From the NCBI GenBank assembly GCA_934343915.1, contig CAKRIL010000029.1, forward strand, positions 1 to 38,918: a stretch of DNA of 38,918 nt. Reading direction: 5' to 3'. Position 1 is the first letter of the stretch. Each line of letters opens with the position of its first letter. Origin of the DNA: an uncultured Lachnospiraceae bacterium. GTDB lineage: Bacteria; Bacillota; Clostridia; Lachnospirales; Lachnospiraceae. The notes beneath the pieces are model-generated. The model worked only from the letters and a program-made list of their open reading frames with translations. It was not told the origin of the DNA and did not search any database. The translations under genes and the position numbers were made by a program. Positions 6,574-14,762 of this stretch are shown here, piece by piece.

Positions 6574-8055
6574 TTATTTTTCGAGCTGCTTAAGTCTGTC
6601 GGCAAGCTCCTTTAAGCCGCCTATGGTCTGTCCGACCTCCTGAGTAATCGTGCTGTTATCCTCACTTACCTTAAGTGTCTCCGTCGAATGTGCAGTAACC
6701 TCCTCGGTCACACCCGAGATAGTCTGGATTCCATCTACGATTGCCTGGTTGGCATCATTGAGCTCATGCACAAGGCTGTTCATCTTACCTGCCTCATCAT
6801 ATACCCTGTCATTCTTCTCGGCAATCTTCTCGAAGCTCTTTGCCGTGTCGTCAACCGCCTTATTCTGATTCTCGGATATGCTTATCATCTCCTCAATCAC
6901 CTTGACCACATCAGCTAACTGGGCGGATATATTCCCGATAAGTCCCGTGATGTCCTCCGTAGCGCTCTGCGTCTGATCCGCAAGATTGGATATCTCCGAT
7001 GCAACAACAGCAAAGCCTCGTCCGGCATCACCTGCTCTTGCCGCCTCAATGCTTGCATTCAGGGCAAGAAGGCTTGTCTGTGAGGTGATATTATTGATAA
7101 GCTCAATTATCGACTGCATTCTTCCCGTATGCTCGCGAAGCTGGGCAAGCTCCTTTGATACATTAGCATTAGCCTCATTCGATATCTGAACACACTTTAT
7201 AAGTGCTTCCATGTTCTTCTTGGATGAATCAAGCTCCTCCTTGGTCTGATTTACATTGTCAACAATCATGCCTGACGCATGCTCAACATCATCAATGGTA
7301 GCCTGAATCTGTTCCGTCTTCTCCATCTGAACCTGAATTGACTGAACAGTCTCATTCGTTCCTGCCGCAACCTCCTTCATGGAATCCTTAGTCTTGTTGG
7401 CAGTGCTCTCAAGAGTCTCAACCCTGGCGGATACCTGATTGATATCCTCTGTAATCTGCTCGGCAATCTCAAGTATATTATTCATCATGCCTGAGGTACG
7501 CTCTTTCTCTTCCTCTACCTGCTTAAGTCTGCTTGTGCTTATCTTCTTTGACACATATGTAGCCATCATAAGGTAGCCGGTAAAAAGAATTACCGATGCA
7601 ACTCTTATCTCGATGTTGGCGACATCCTCCGCGCCAAGCTGTCCCGACATTGCACTGCATGCAACCTGAATAACATTTCCAACCGATACAACACCCATGA
7701 ATACCGCTGATACCTTGAGATCATTGTAGGATACAAGTATAACCGCAATCAGCAGCGCATACACATAAGCGACAGGCGATACCGTGGTAAATATTATAAA
7801 GAGGTAAAATATCAGATAGCCTCCCGAAATCATATACTTAAGTATCGGCGTTCCCTTGTTCTTCATATAAAGTGCCAGACATACCGCATATGGCACAAGT
7901 GCAAAAATACAGAACACCACGAAGTATCCCAATGTTCTGCTCTGCTTAATAACCTCGAGCAGATAGCATGCAACCAGGATAAGGTTCATGATGCTGTAAG
8001 CAATCATGCTTGTCCTGTTAGAAAGCTTAAGCTCATCATAACTACTGTTCCCCAT
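6574..8055 (-). CDS. Methyl-accepting chemotaxis protein with multi-span membrane sensor
   Basis: This is a 493-residue chemoreceptor. The N-terminal 170 residues contain about six hydrophobic segments and no large periplasmic domain, so it probably senses in or near the membrane. A long coiled-coil cytoplasmic domain follows. The conserved hairpin tip (TSQTSLLALNASIEAARAGD) lies near residue 330 and contacts CheA and CheW in the family. No HAMP domain is evident between the membrane part and the coiled coil. No chemotaxis or flagellar genes are nearby, so it is an orphan receptor that would feed a pathway encoded elsewhere. Confidence 0.93.
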   Translation of the reverse strand: MGNSSYDELKLSNRTSMIAYSIMNLILVACYLLEVIKQSRTLGYFVVFCIFALVPYAVCLALYMKNKGTPILKYMISGGYLIFYLFIIFTTVSPVAYVYALLIAVILVSYNDLKVSAVFMGVVSVGNVIQVACSAMSGQLGAEDVANIEIRVASVILFTGYLMMATYVSKKISTSRLKQVEEEKERTSGMMNNILEIAEQITEDINQVSARVETLESTANKTKDSMKEVAAGTNETVQSIQVQMEKTEQIQATIDDVEHASGMIVDNVNQTKEELDSSKKNMEALIKCVQISNEANANVSKELAQLREHTGRMQSIIELINNITSQTSLLALNASIEAARAGDAGRGFAVVASEISNLADQTQSATEDITGLIGNISAQLADVVKVIEEMISISENQNKAVDDTAKSFEKIAEKNDRVYDEAGKMNSLVHELNDANQAIVDGIQTISGVTEEVTAHSTETLKVSEDNSTITQEVGQTIGGLKELADRLKQLEK

Positions 8056-8148
8056 ACATATCCCATCCTTCTTACTATATATTTTTATATGTTACATATT
8101 AACACCTTATGTATCATTATGACAAGCTAATTATCTGTATTTTTGACA

Positions 8149-8308
8149 TTATTTCCTATATATTTCATACATTTCTTTTATCGTGTCGAAGGCGAGCTTC
8201 GGTCTGCGGTACTCATCCACCACACCCTTGTTATTATGACAGCGCGCTCTGGTTGCGGTAACCATATATCGCAGCGGCTCCGAATTCACTCACGATAATC
8301 GGCTTGTT
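8149..8308 (-). pseudogene. Remnant of a GH2 (beta-glucuronidase-like) glycosidase C-terminus
   Basis: Two adjacent minus-strand segments, in different frames, read as conserved pieces of glycoside hydrolase family 2. NKPIIVSEFGAAAIYGYRNQ (about 8308 down to 8249) ends in a stop, and NKGVVDEYRRPKLAFDTIKE continues in another frame to a stop at 8149. In intact enzymes a stretch containing QA.L.. and further strands separates these blocks, so an internal deletion or frameshift has occurred, and everything N-terminal is lost. The product cannot be functional. The remnant shows that a glycosidase gene once lay here and decayed. The GH2 assignment rests on the KPIIVSEFGA and NKGVVDEYRRPKLAF motifs. 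Confidence 0.75.
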
Positions 8309-8318
8309 ATACCTCCTA

Positions 8319-8456
8319 CTACAATATGTTTATACATTTACTGCATGCGAATGAGAGCACAAGCAGGGATATTCCTACTGTCTCAAGAATAATGATTTCT
8401 TTTTTGCTCTTTTCTCTAACCGGCTTCTTTTTCGGAGAATCTTTCTTAAGTTTCAT
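8319..8456 (-). CDS. Possible 45-residue single-span membrane protein
   Basis: A 45-codon frame starts at ATG 8456 behind a GAGGT ribosome-site-like sequence. The predicted peptide has a strongly basic N-terminal third (KKDSPKKKPVREKSKKE) and one hydrophobic helix (about residues 21-38). That is a layout seen in real small membrane proteins and following the positive-inside rule. It ends in two consecutive stop codons. It lies in a decayed region next to the GH2 remnant, so it could be chance or debris. I recognise no homologue. Confidence 0.4.
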   Translation of the reverse strand: MKLKKDSPKKKPVREKSKKEIIILETVGISLLVLSFACSKCINIL

Positions 8457-8611
8457 TTGAGTACCTCATTATTGTATTATCTGTATGATAACATAAAACT
8501 GATTTCTGTGATATATTTTTCACGGATTGTCCTATAAAATCTAAATTGACAAAATTATCCGCTATATACCTTATTCTGCATATAGCGGATAATCTTACAA
8601 ATCATTTTGTT

Positions 8612-9208
8612 TTAGGTGTCTATCGACGGATTGAATGCGTAGAAGTTCTTAGCGTCAAGTCCCTCGCGCGTGATATTGAGTGCCTCACCGAAGCGCTGGA
8701 AGTGCACAATTTCTCTTGCACGCAGGAACCGGAGCGGCTCAACAATATCTGGTTCACTGATAAGTCTTAAGAGGTTATCGTATACGGTTCTTGCTTTTTG
8801 CTCGGCAGCCAAATCTTCCATGAGGTCGGTAATCGGGTCGCCCTTTACCTGAAATTCACAGGCGTTAAAAGGAACACCGCCCGCAGCCTGCGGCCATACT
8901 CCAAGGGTGTGGTCAACGTAGTATGGTGCAAAGCCGGACTTTTCTATCTCTTCAGGTGTGAGGTCGCGTGTGAGCTGATGAACCATGGCACCTACAATTT
9001 CCAAATGCGCGAGCTCTTCAGTGCCTATATCCGTGAGCACTCCCGCAACACGTCTGTCCTTCATGGAATAACGCTGTGAGAGGTATCGGAATGATGCTCC
9101 TGCCTCTCCGTCCGGGCCACCATATTGGCTTATGATAAGCTGTGCCAGCTTAGGGTTGGTTTCCTTGATATGAACCGGGAATTCTAATTTTTTCTCATAT
9201 ATCCACAT
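8612..9208 (-). CDS. cotJC: Spore coat protein CotJC (manganese-catalase family)
   Basis: This 198-residue protein belongs to the manganese-catalase-like ferritin fold group. The metal-ligand helices are seen in GGPDGEAGASFRYLSQRYS, GTEELAHLEIVGAMVHQL and REIVHFQRFGE, which supply the Glu and His ligands. In Bacillus and Clostridia CotJC is deposited in the inner spore coat together with CotJA and CotJB. The start codon overlaps the cotJB stop (TAATG), indicating translational coupling. The operon order cotJA-cotJB-cotJC is conserved. A catalase function on the spore is known for homologues only. Confidence 0.95.
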   Translation of the reverse strand: MWIYEKKLEFPVHIKETNPKLAQLIISQYGGPDGEAGASFRYLSQRYSMKDRRVAGVLTDIGTEELAHLEIVGAMVHQLTRDLTPEEIEKSGFAPYYVDHTLGVWPQAAGGVPFNACEFQVKGDPITDLMEDLAAEQKARTVYDNLLRLISEPDIVEPLRFLRAREIVHFQRFGEALNITREGLDAKNFYAFNPSIDT

Positions 9209-9477
9209 TATTTATATGCCTCCATTTCCCAAGGCCATGGCAGCTGCTGCCAAGTCCAGCAGGTGTCAGAGTTGACCTGATAGAATGTGAGCGGACCATA
9301 CAGACGCTCATACTCAGCTACCTGCCTTTCATATGAAGCCTGATGTTCATGAAAAGCATTAAGCGCCTGAACACAGTCAGGATGAGTGTCAAGGTATAGG
9401 CCGAGGTCAATCATCATGAATTCGCACTCATGTATTCTTCGAAAAAGAGTGCTCTTGTCATTACAGGTTTCATTCAT
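9208..9477 (-). CDS. cotJB: Spore coat protein CotJB
   Basis: This 89-residue protein of the CotJB family is recognisable from LYLDTHPDCVQALNAFHEHQ and a C-terminal WTWQQLPWPWEMEAY. The preferred start is the ATG at 9477. It overlaps the cotJA stop as ATGA and sits 9 bases from GGAGG, whereas the in-frame ATG at 9483 is only 3 bases from that site. CotJB is an inner spore-coat component needed with CotJC for coat assembly in Bacillus. The protein has no membrane segments and is aromatic-rich, as is usual for the family. Confidence 0.93.
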   Translation of the reverse strand: MNETCNDKSTLFRRIHECEFMMIDLGLYLDTHPDCVQALNAFHEHQASYERQVAEYERLYGPLTFYQVNSDTCWTWQQLPWPWEMEAYK

Positions 9478-9800
9478 CTGCATCTGCCTCCTCTCATAAA
9501 TGGTTTTAAAAGCGAAGGGAACGCGGTTCCGACCATGAATGCTTTAGATTCATCGAATAATTCTTCAAATGCCTGAAACGGAACATAAGCCATTGCCACA
9601 GGACAGTATGGAGATGGCATAACACAGGACTGCGCAACACCGTCGGAAGGTGTCATGCGCGGCTGCATCATACACATCTTTTCGGCAGTGTTTGGCATAG
9701 CATTCTGCGGGGAACCTGCCGGTCTGTTGCAAGCCTGATTCGGACATGTCATCATAGGATGGCGCTGACCGGCGCGGTAATTGCCATTATAATAAGCCAT
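9474..9800 (-). CDS. cotJA: Spore coat associated protein CotJA-like
   Basis: This 108-residue protein has a C-terminal half that matches CotJA: AYVPFQAFEELFDESKAFMVGTAFPSL, with the conserved P-x-Q pattern and LF segment. The N-terminal half is a variable Asn/Pro/Met/Cys-rich leader with about seven cysteines across the protein, possibly used for cross-linking in the coat. It is the first gene of cotJABC, behind GGAG at good spacing. A candidate mother-cell promoter lies upstream at 9830-9849. The N-terminal extension is longer than in Bacillus CotJA. Confidence 0.88.
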   Translation of the reverse strand: MAYYNGNYRAGQRHPMMTCPNQACNRPAGSPQNAMPNTAEKMCMMQPRMTPSDGVAQSCVMPSPYCPVAMAYVPFQAFEELFDESKAFMVGTAFPSLLKPFMRGGRCR

Positions 9801-9829
9801 ATAAGACTCCTTTTTACATTCTATAAAAA

Positions 9830-9849
9830 TATAATATGTGAATTAAAAA
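9830..9849 (-). promoter_or_regulatory. cotJA: Candidate mother-cell sigma (SigE/SigK-like) promoter for cotJ
   Basis: The minus strand carries CATATTATA (9830-9838), which fits the CATAnnnTA -10 of SigK and resembles the CATA-type -10 of SigE. An AC dinucleotide lies about 16 bases upstream within the element D stem. The cotJ operon is under mother-cell sigma factors in Bacillus. This is a motif match in AT-rich DNA and is tentative. Confidence 0.35.
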
Positions 9850-9939
9850 AATTCGTGTAAAAATCTATGCATTTTATTGAATTTTTACATCTGACCACTA
9901 ACGTCTATTCAATAAAATTACATTATTTTACACGAATTT
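9849..9939. repeat. Nested palindrome element D, probable terminator of the ABC exporter operon
   Basis: AAATTCGTGTAAAAAT (9849-9864) pairs with ATTTTACACGAATTT (9925-9939). ATTTTATTGAAT (9871-9882) pairs with ATTCAATAAAAT (9907-9918). A symmetric 6x6 internal loop separates the stems and the terminal loop is 24 nt. On the minus strand the structure follows the exporter stop codon by about 25 bases and runs into TTTTTT, so it can act as an intrinsic terminator. It also abuts the cotJ promoter. Only one copy is seen in the window. Confidence 0.7.
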
Positions 9940-9965
9940 CTCCATTTTTGCATACCTGTCAGTAT

Positions 9966-11786
9966 TTAATTTTTATTCAAAAAATCATACTGCGACATAT
10001 ACAGCTTATGGTACAATCCATTCTTATTCTTCATCAGCTCGTCGTGGCTTCCCATCTCGATTATCTCGCCATGGTCGACATACATGATGCATGACGAGTT
10101 CTTGATTGTCGAAAGACGGTGCGCAATGATGAATGAGGTTCTGCCCTTGAGAAGCTCATTAAGTCCCTTCTGCAAAAGTATCTCCGTCTCGGTGTCAATG
10201 CTCGAGGTCGCCTCGTCGAGTATGAGTATCTTAGGGTCCGCAAGCACTGCCCTTGCGAAGGATATGAGCTGTCTCTGTCCTGCCGAGAGGCGGCTTCCGC
10301 GCTCGTTCACCTCGGTGTAGTAGCCGTTCTCGAGTCCCATGATAAAGTCGTGGGCGCACACCGTCTTTGCCGCACGCATGACATCGTCATCGCTTGCATC
10401 CATGTTGCCGTAGCGGATATTGTCCATGATTGTTCCGGCAAAAATAAAGCTGTCCTGCATCATTACGCCCATCTGGGTTCTCAAGGATTTTATCGTTACC
10501 TTGCTTATGTCGATGCCGTCGATGAGCACCTGCCCGGATGTCAGGTTATAAAAGCGGCTTATGAGGTTGACAATCGTTGTCTTTCCTGCTCCCGTAGGAC
10601 CTACAATGGCGTAGCTCTCGCCGACTCCCGCCTTGAAGCTCACATTTTTGAGGACGGGCACACCGTCATCGTAGGCAAAGCACACATCCCTAAACTCAAC
10701 CTCACCCTTAATCTCAGGCATAGGAACGGCTCCCGGCTCGTCCGTAACCTTCACCGGCTCATCTATTGTCTCGAAGATTCTCTCTAAGTACGAGATTGCC
10801 GTAAGCACACTATTGTAAAAGTTCGCAAGAGTCGTTATCGGAGCCCAAAATCTTGAAATATATCCTGTAAAAGCAACGAGAGTACCGACCGTCATTGCCG
10901 TGTAGCCGTCGGTAATCCATGCAACTCCGAGAACATATATGATTGCCGTCGTGACAACCGTTATCGTCTGGACCACGGGATTTAAAAGAAAGTTGTATTT
11001 TACCGCATTGAGCCACGACTTCTTGGATTCCATGTTCAGCTTATTAAATATATCCGTGTTGACATCCTCGCGCACGAACGACTGTGTGACACGGATACCA
11101 TTAATGCTCTCCGCTATATATGCATTTAAGTTGGACTGCTTATTGGACTGAATCTGCCATGCCCTTCTCTGCTTTTTCTTGATTATCCATACCAGTGCGG
11201 CAAGAATCGGAAGTCCGCACAGGCACACAAGCGTAAACTGCACATTTAACATGAGCATGAATATTATGATAAAAATAAGACTGCACATATCGGTTATCGT
11301 GTTGACGATACCGTTTGAAAGCAGGTCACTCAAATTGTTCACATAGTTGACAACACGCACCTGAATCTTCCCGTGAGGCTTATCGTCATAATATGAAAAA
11401 GGAAGCTCCTGCAGATGTATGAACAGGTCCCGGCGAAGTGCATGAATAATACCCTGTCCGACCTCCGCCATCATCTTTATCTTAAATCTCAGTATAAGCA
11501 CAACCACTATCGTCACTGCAAGCATCAAAAGGCTCGCAACAATCACTCTCTGTGTGGCGGCTGCCTTGCTTATTGTTCCGTGTATCGCACACTGCTCAAT
11601 CGTATCCATTACATCCTTCAAAAACAGCGGATTTAACATCGAAAGCGCACTTGATATGAGCATTAGTACAATTACGGTAATCAAGGTCTTTTTATAGCTG
11701 CCGACATACTTGCCAAGTCTTTTTAACTGGTTTATATCAAACTTACTCTCCAGAGTCTCATCTATATCGTATTTATTTCTTGCCAT
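9966..11786 (-). CDS. ABC exporter, fused membrane and ATPase domains (canonical half)
   Basis: This 606-residue half-transporter has six transmembrane segments (about 35-330) and an ATPase domain (about 350-600) with Walker A GPTGAGKTT, signature LSAGQ, Walker B ILILDEATSS and H-loop AHRLST. The catalytic Glu is present, but the signature has Ala in place of the first Gly. The partner gene upstream has the reciprocal defect, so the pair should form a heterodimer with one degenerate site, as in BmrCD or TM287/288. The start at 11786 is preferred because GAGGA lies just upstream. An in-frame ATG at 11798 would overlap that site. Export substrates may be drugs, peptides or lipids. Confidence 0.93.
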   Translation of the reverse strand: MARNKYDIDETLESKFDINQLKRLGKYVGSYKKTLITVIVLMLISSALSMLNPLFLKDVMDTIEQCAIHGTISKAAATQRVIVASLLMLAVTIVVVLILRFKIKMMAEVGQGIIHALRRDLFIHLQELPFSYYDDKPHGKIQVRVVNYVNNLSDLLSNGIVNTITDMCSLIFIIIFMLMLNVQFTLVCLCGLPILAALVWIIKKKQRRAWQIQSNKQSNLNAYIAESINGIRVTQSFVREDVNTDIFNKLNMESKKSWLNAVKYNFLLNPVVQTITVVTTAIIYVLGVAWITDGYTAMTVGTLVAFTGYISRFWAPITTLANFYNSVLTAISYLERIFETIDEPVKVTDEPGAVPMPEIKGEVEFRDVCFAYDDGVPVLKNVSFKAGVGESYAIVGPTGAGKTTIVNLISRFYNLTSGQVLIDGIDISKVTIKSLRTQMGVMMQDSFIFAGTIMDNIRYGNMDASDDDVMRAAKTVCAHDFIMGLENGYYTEVNERGSRLSAGQRQLISFARAVLADPKILILDEATSSIDTETEILLQKGLNELLKGRTSFIIAHRLSTIKNSSCIMYVDHGEIIEMGSHDELMKNKNGLYHKLYMSQYDFLNKN

Positions 11787-11819
11787 ATTTATCCTCATTT
11801 CCGAGCGTCAACGTGCGCC

Positions 11820-13565
11820 CTATGCCTCACTGTGCTCACCGTACTGGTGCATGAATACCGTGTAGTAGTAACCCTTCTTCTGTATAAGCTCATCATGATT
11901 ACCCATCTCGGCTATCTCACCGTCGGAGAGTACTATAATCACATCCGCATCCTTTATGGATGAAATACGATGTGCAATTATAAATACTGTCTCATTCTTT
12001 ATCTTCGCAAGAGCGTCCTGAATCTGCGACTCAGTCTCCATGTCAACCGCCGATGTCGTGTCATCGAGGACAAGGATTGAAGGCTCCTTAAGAAGTGCTC
12101 TCGCAAGCGATATTCTCTGCTTCTGACCACCCGAGAGACCCACACCTCGCTCACCGACTATCGTGTCATAACCGTCCGGCATCTGCATAATGAAGTCATG
12201 TGCATCAGCTGTCTTTGCCGCCCACTCGACCTTCTCGAAAGGACAGTCAGGCTTGGCATAGGCTATGTTGCCCTCAATCGTATCGGAAAAAAGGAACACA
12301 TCCTGCATCGCCATTCCGATGCTTCCTCTGAGTATCCTTAAGTCCATATCCTTCACATTCTGACCGCCGATTAACACCTCTCCGCTATCGACATCGTAGA
12401 AACGGCACATGAGGTTGATGAGCGAGGTCTTTCCGGCTCCGGTCGCACCGATGATTCCGACCTTCTGCCCTGCCTTTACCTTAAAGTTGATGTTCTTAAG
12501 AATCTTCTCGCCCTCAATGCTGTAAGACACATCCCTGAATTCGACGCTGCCCTCCGGCTTTTTTGCATTCACATCTACCTCCCCTGTGACAGGGTTCTTT
12601 ATCTCAGGTTCAACCTCGATTGTCGCATATATCTTCTCGACAGACGTGGTAAAGCGGTGCCAGTCATTGACAAGCCAGCCCGCCATACGAAGAGGTGCAT
12701 CAAGCATCCACAGATATCCGTTAATCATCGCCATATTTCCGAGCGTCATCTGTCCGTTGATAACCATAAGTCCGCCCACAAGCATGAGCGCAAATGTGAG
12801 AAGATTTGCAAGAAGCTCAAAAAGCGGCACATGGCGCACCCATATCTTGGACGCAGCAAGCTCCGAATCCCTATACTCCGTGTTCTCCGTGTCGAACTTC
12901 GATATTTCATAGTCCTCCTTGGCGAACGCCTTTACCACACGGTTACCGCTTATGTTCTCCTGTGCAAAGGCATTGAGGCTCGAGAAACGCTCCCTCACCT
13001 TTCCGAACTTCGGCTTGACATTTTTTGACTGAATTATTGTATTGATAAGTGTAAAAGGAAGCACGGCAAGCATCGCAAGCGCAATCTTCCAGTCCACCGT
13101 AAAAATCATGACAAGGGATATTGAAAACAGCAGTATGCACTCAAAGGTTGAATAGCACACATATGACATGAAATGACGTATCGCCATCATGTCACCCGTC
13201 TGCCTCGACATCAAATCGCCCGTTCTGTGGCTGTTATAAAACGCAAAATCCTTCGCAAGCAGATTGCGGTACACATCATCCCTCATATCGTACAAAAGAC
13301 TTTGCGAACAGTTCTCAAAGTTCCACAAAAATATGAATCTCAGCCCCGCTCTAAGAAGCGTAGCCCCAATCATTATAAGCAGAAATTTAGGAAGCAGGTC
13401 CGTTCTTATGTTACTTCCGTCACCAATGATGTCATCCACAATGAATCCCGTTATCTTTGGGTTCACGATGGCAAGCACCGATGTAATCGTGACCAGAACA
13501 AGTCCGATCAACATTCTCCACTGATACTTTTTAAAGTAAGAATAAAACCATTTTGCAGCAGTCAT
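11820..13565 (-). CDS. ABC exporter, fused membrane and ATPase domains (degenerate half)
   Basis: This 581-residue half-transporter has six transmembrane segments (about 15-305) and an ATPase domain with Walker A GATGAGKTS, canonical signature LSGGQ and H-loop AHRISS. Walker B reads ILVLDDTTSA, so the catalytic Glu is Asp. That substitution marks the non-hydrolysing site in heterodimeric exporters such as BmrCD. The matching weak signature (LSAGQ) is in the downstream partner, 33 bp away. Its upstream region is shared with a divergent AraC-type regulator, which probably controls it. The ribosome site is GGAGG at a slightly long spacing. Confidence 0.93.
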   Translation of the reverse strand: MTAAKWFYSYFKKYQWRMLIGLVLVTITSVLAIVNPKITGFIVDDIIGDGSNIRTDLLPKFLLIMIGATLLRAGLRFIFLWNFENCSQSLLYDMRDDVYRNLLAKDFAFYNSHRTGDLMSRQTGDMMAIRHFMSYVCYSTFECILLFSISLVMIFTVDWKIALAMLAVLPFTLINTIIQSKNVKPKFGKVRERFSSLNAFAQENISGNRVVKAFAKEDYEISKFDTENTEYRDSELAASKIWVRHVPLFELLANLLTFALMLVGGLMVINGQMTLGNMAMINGYLWMLDAPLRMAGWLVNDWHRFTTSVEKIYATIEVEPEIKNPVTGEVDVNAKKPEGSVEFRDVSYSIEGEKILKNINFKVKAGQKVGIIGATGAGKTSLINLMCRFYDVDSGEVLIGGQNVKDMDLRILRGSIGMAMQDVFLFSDTIEGNIAYAKPDCPFEKVEWAAKTADAHDFIMQMPDGYDTIVGERGVGLSGGQKQRISLARALLKEPSILVLDDTTSAVDMETESQIQDALAKIKNETVFIIAHRISSIKDADVIIVLSDGEIAEMGNHDELIQKKGYYYTVFMHQYGEHSEA

Positions 13566-13632
13566 TTTCTTTTTGTCCTCCAGCCTTGCAGCTAATGTAA
13601 CCGCATGTGTACAATAGCAACATATGTTCTCT

Positions 13633-13653
13633 TTAGGTACAACCTAATATAAT
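13633..13653 (+). promoter_or_regulatory. Palindrome abutting a -10 box in the exporter/AraC divergent region
   Basis: TTAGGTACAACCTAA (13633-13647) is a 6-3-6 palindrome directly followed by TATAAT (13648-13653) on the plus strand. It therefore covers the promoter spacer in front of the AraC gene and lies upstream of the divergent exporter operon. It is a plausible operator. A second dyad, TGAGCA (13713-13718) with TGCTCA (13731-13736), lies just before the AraC coding region. Confidence 0.45.
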
Positions 13654-13787
13654 GACTTTTCAAACAAATCACAATGATGTATACTGTTAAAAAATTGATG
13701 TTTTCTGCTTTTTGAGCAAATTGTTATTTATGCTCATTGCCCGCAAACATAATTTTACTACGTCAATTTCACAAATGGAGAACCGCT

Positions 13788-14747
13788 ATGTTAAAGATTA
13801 AGAATCTGGGATACAACTCGACCCATACACATGGAATCAATATGGAACGCCCGAAGGGAATGGGGCACTACCTGATGCTGCTCGTAAAAAGTGCAGCCTA
13901 CTTTGAATTTTCTGAGAATGCCATATGCTGTTCCTGCTGCCGTCACGAAACCGGTACAACAGCGGACGAGCTGTTAAAGGGCAATCTTCCTTATGACAGG
14001 AACGCAAGACACCCGGGGATGATACGGCAGTATGTGAACACCCCTGCCTTTATCATTTATACGGCTGACGCCCCGATATATTATTACAGTGATGACGTAT
14101 ATGTGAATGACTGGATTAACTTCTATGAAACAGACGAGAATAGTCAGGATGAAGCAGATGAAAACAATCAAAGTCGCTCTGACAGCAGCGATTTGACGGC
14201 GGATGGTTCAATAAGCGAATTTATGAGAAGCCTCAACGTCCCGTTTAACCGCCTGACACTCTTATCCGACCACACGGAGCTCAGCCAGCTTATCCGCGAC
14301 CTCAGGCAGGAGTTCCACCAGACCGGCACCCACCATGAAGAGATCCTTGACGCAAAGCTCCGCACAATACTCTACAAATACAGCGACGCCTACCACCTTG
14401 AGACACAGCTCTCTGACAAGCTCAAGGTGCACAGACCGCTCTTTCGCGAAATAAGAAACGGCATCTACAGCCGGCACTCATCGAAAAAGACGGTGAGTGA
14501 GCTCGCTGAAGATGCCTCCCTTAGTGTATCATATTTTCAACATATCTACAAGGAACTGTTCGGTGTTCCCGTGATTCAGGATATAATAAGAAGCCGTATT
14601 GAGCGCGCCTGCTACCTCCTCACCGTGACTCCCGACTCCGTTGCACACATTGCCGAGGTATGCGGCTATGAGAATGTGGAGCATTTCAACAGGCAGTTCA
14701 AGGAGATTACGGGATTCAGTCCGAATCAGTATAGGAAGAAAAAATAA
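13788..14747 (+). CDS. AraC-family regulator with cysteine cluster and acidic insert
   Basis: The start is the ATG at 13788, 7 bases after GGAG. An upstream in-frame TTG at 13737 has no ribosome site. The 319-residue product has a C-terminal AraC double helix-turn-helix (about 220-318) ending in GYENVEHFNRQFKEITGFSPNQY. The N-terminal part (about 1-170) lacks a clear H-x-H cupin signature. It carries the compact cluster CCSCC near residue 43 and a low-complexity Asp/Glu/Ser/Asn insert (about 110-140). The gene is divergent from the ABC exporter pair, the usual arrangement for a local regulator. The cysteines could sense metals or thiols, but this is speculation. Confidence 0.9.
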   Translation: MLKIKNLGYNSTHTHGINMERPKGMGHYLMLLVKSAAYFEFSENAICCSCCRHETGTTADELLKGNLPYDRNARHPGMIRQYVNTPAFIIYTADAPIYYYSDDVYVNDWINFYETDENSQDEADENNQSRSDSSDLTADGSISEFMRSLNVPFNRLTLLSDHTELSQLIRDLRQEFHQTGTHHEEILDAKLRTILYKYSDAYHLETQLSDKLKVHRPLFREIRNGIYSRHSSKKTVSELAEDASLSVSYFQHIYKELFGVPVIQDIIRSRIERACYLLTVTPDSVAHIAEVCGYENVEHFNRQFKEITGFSPNQYRKKK

Positions 14748-14762
14748 ATACCATTACTTTCC

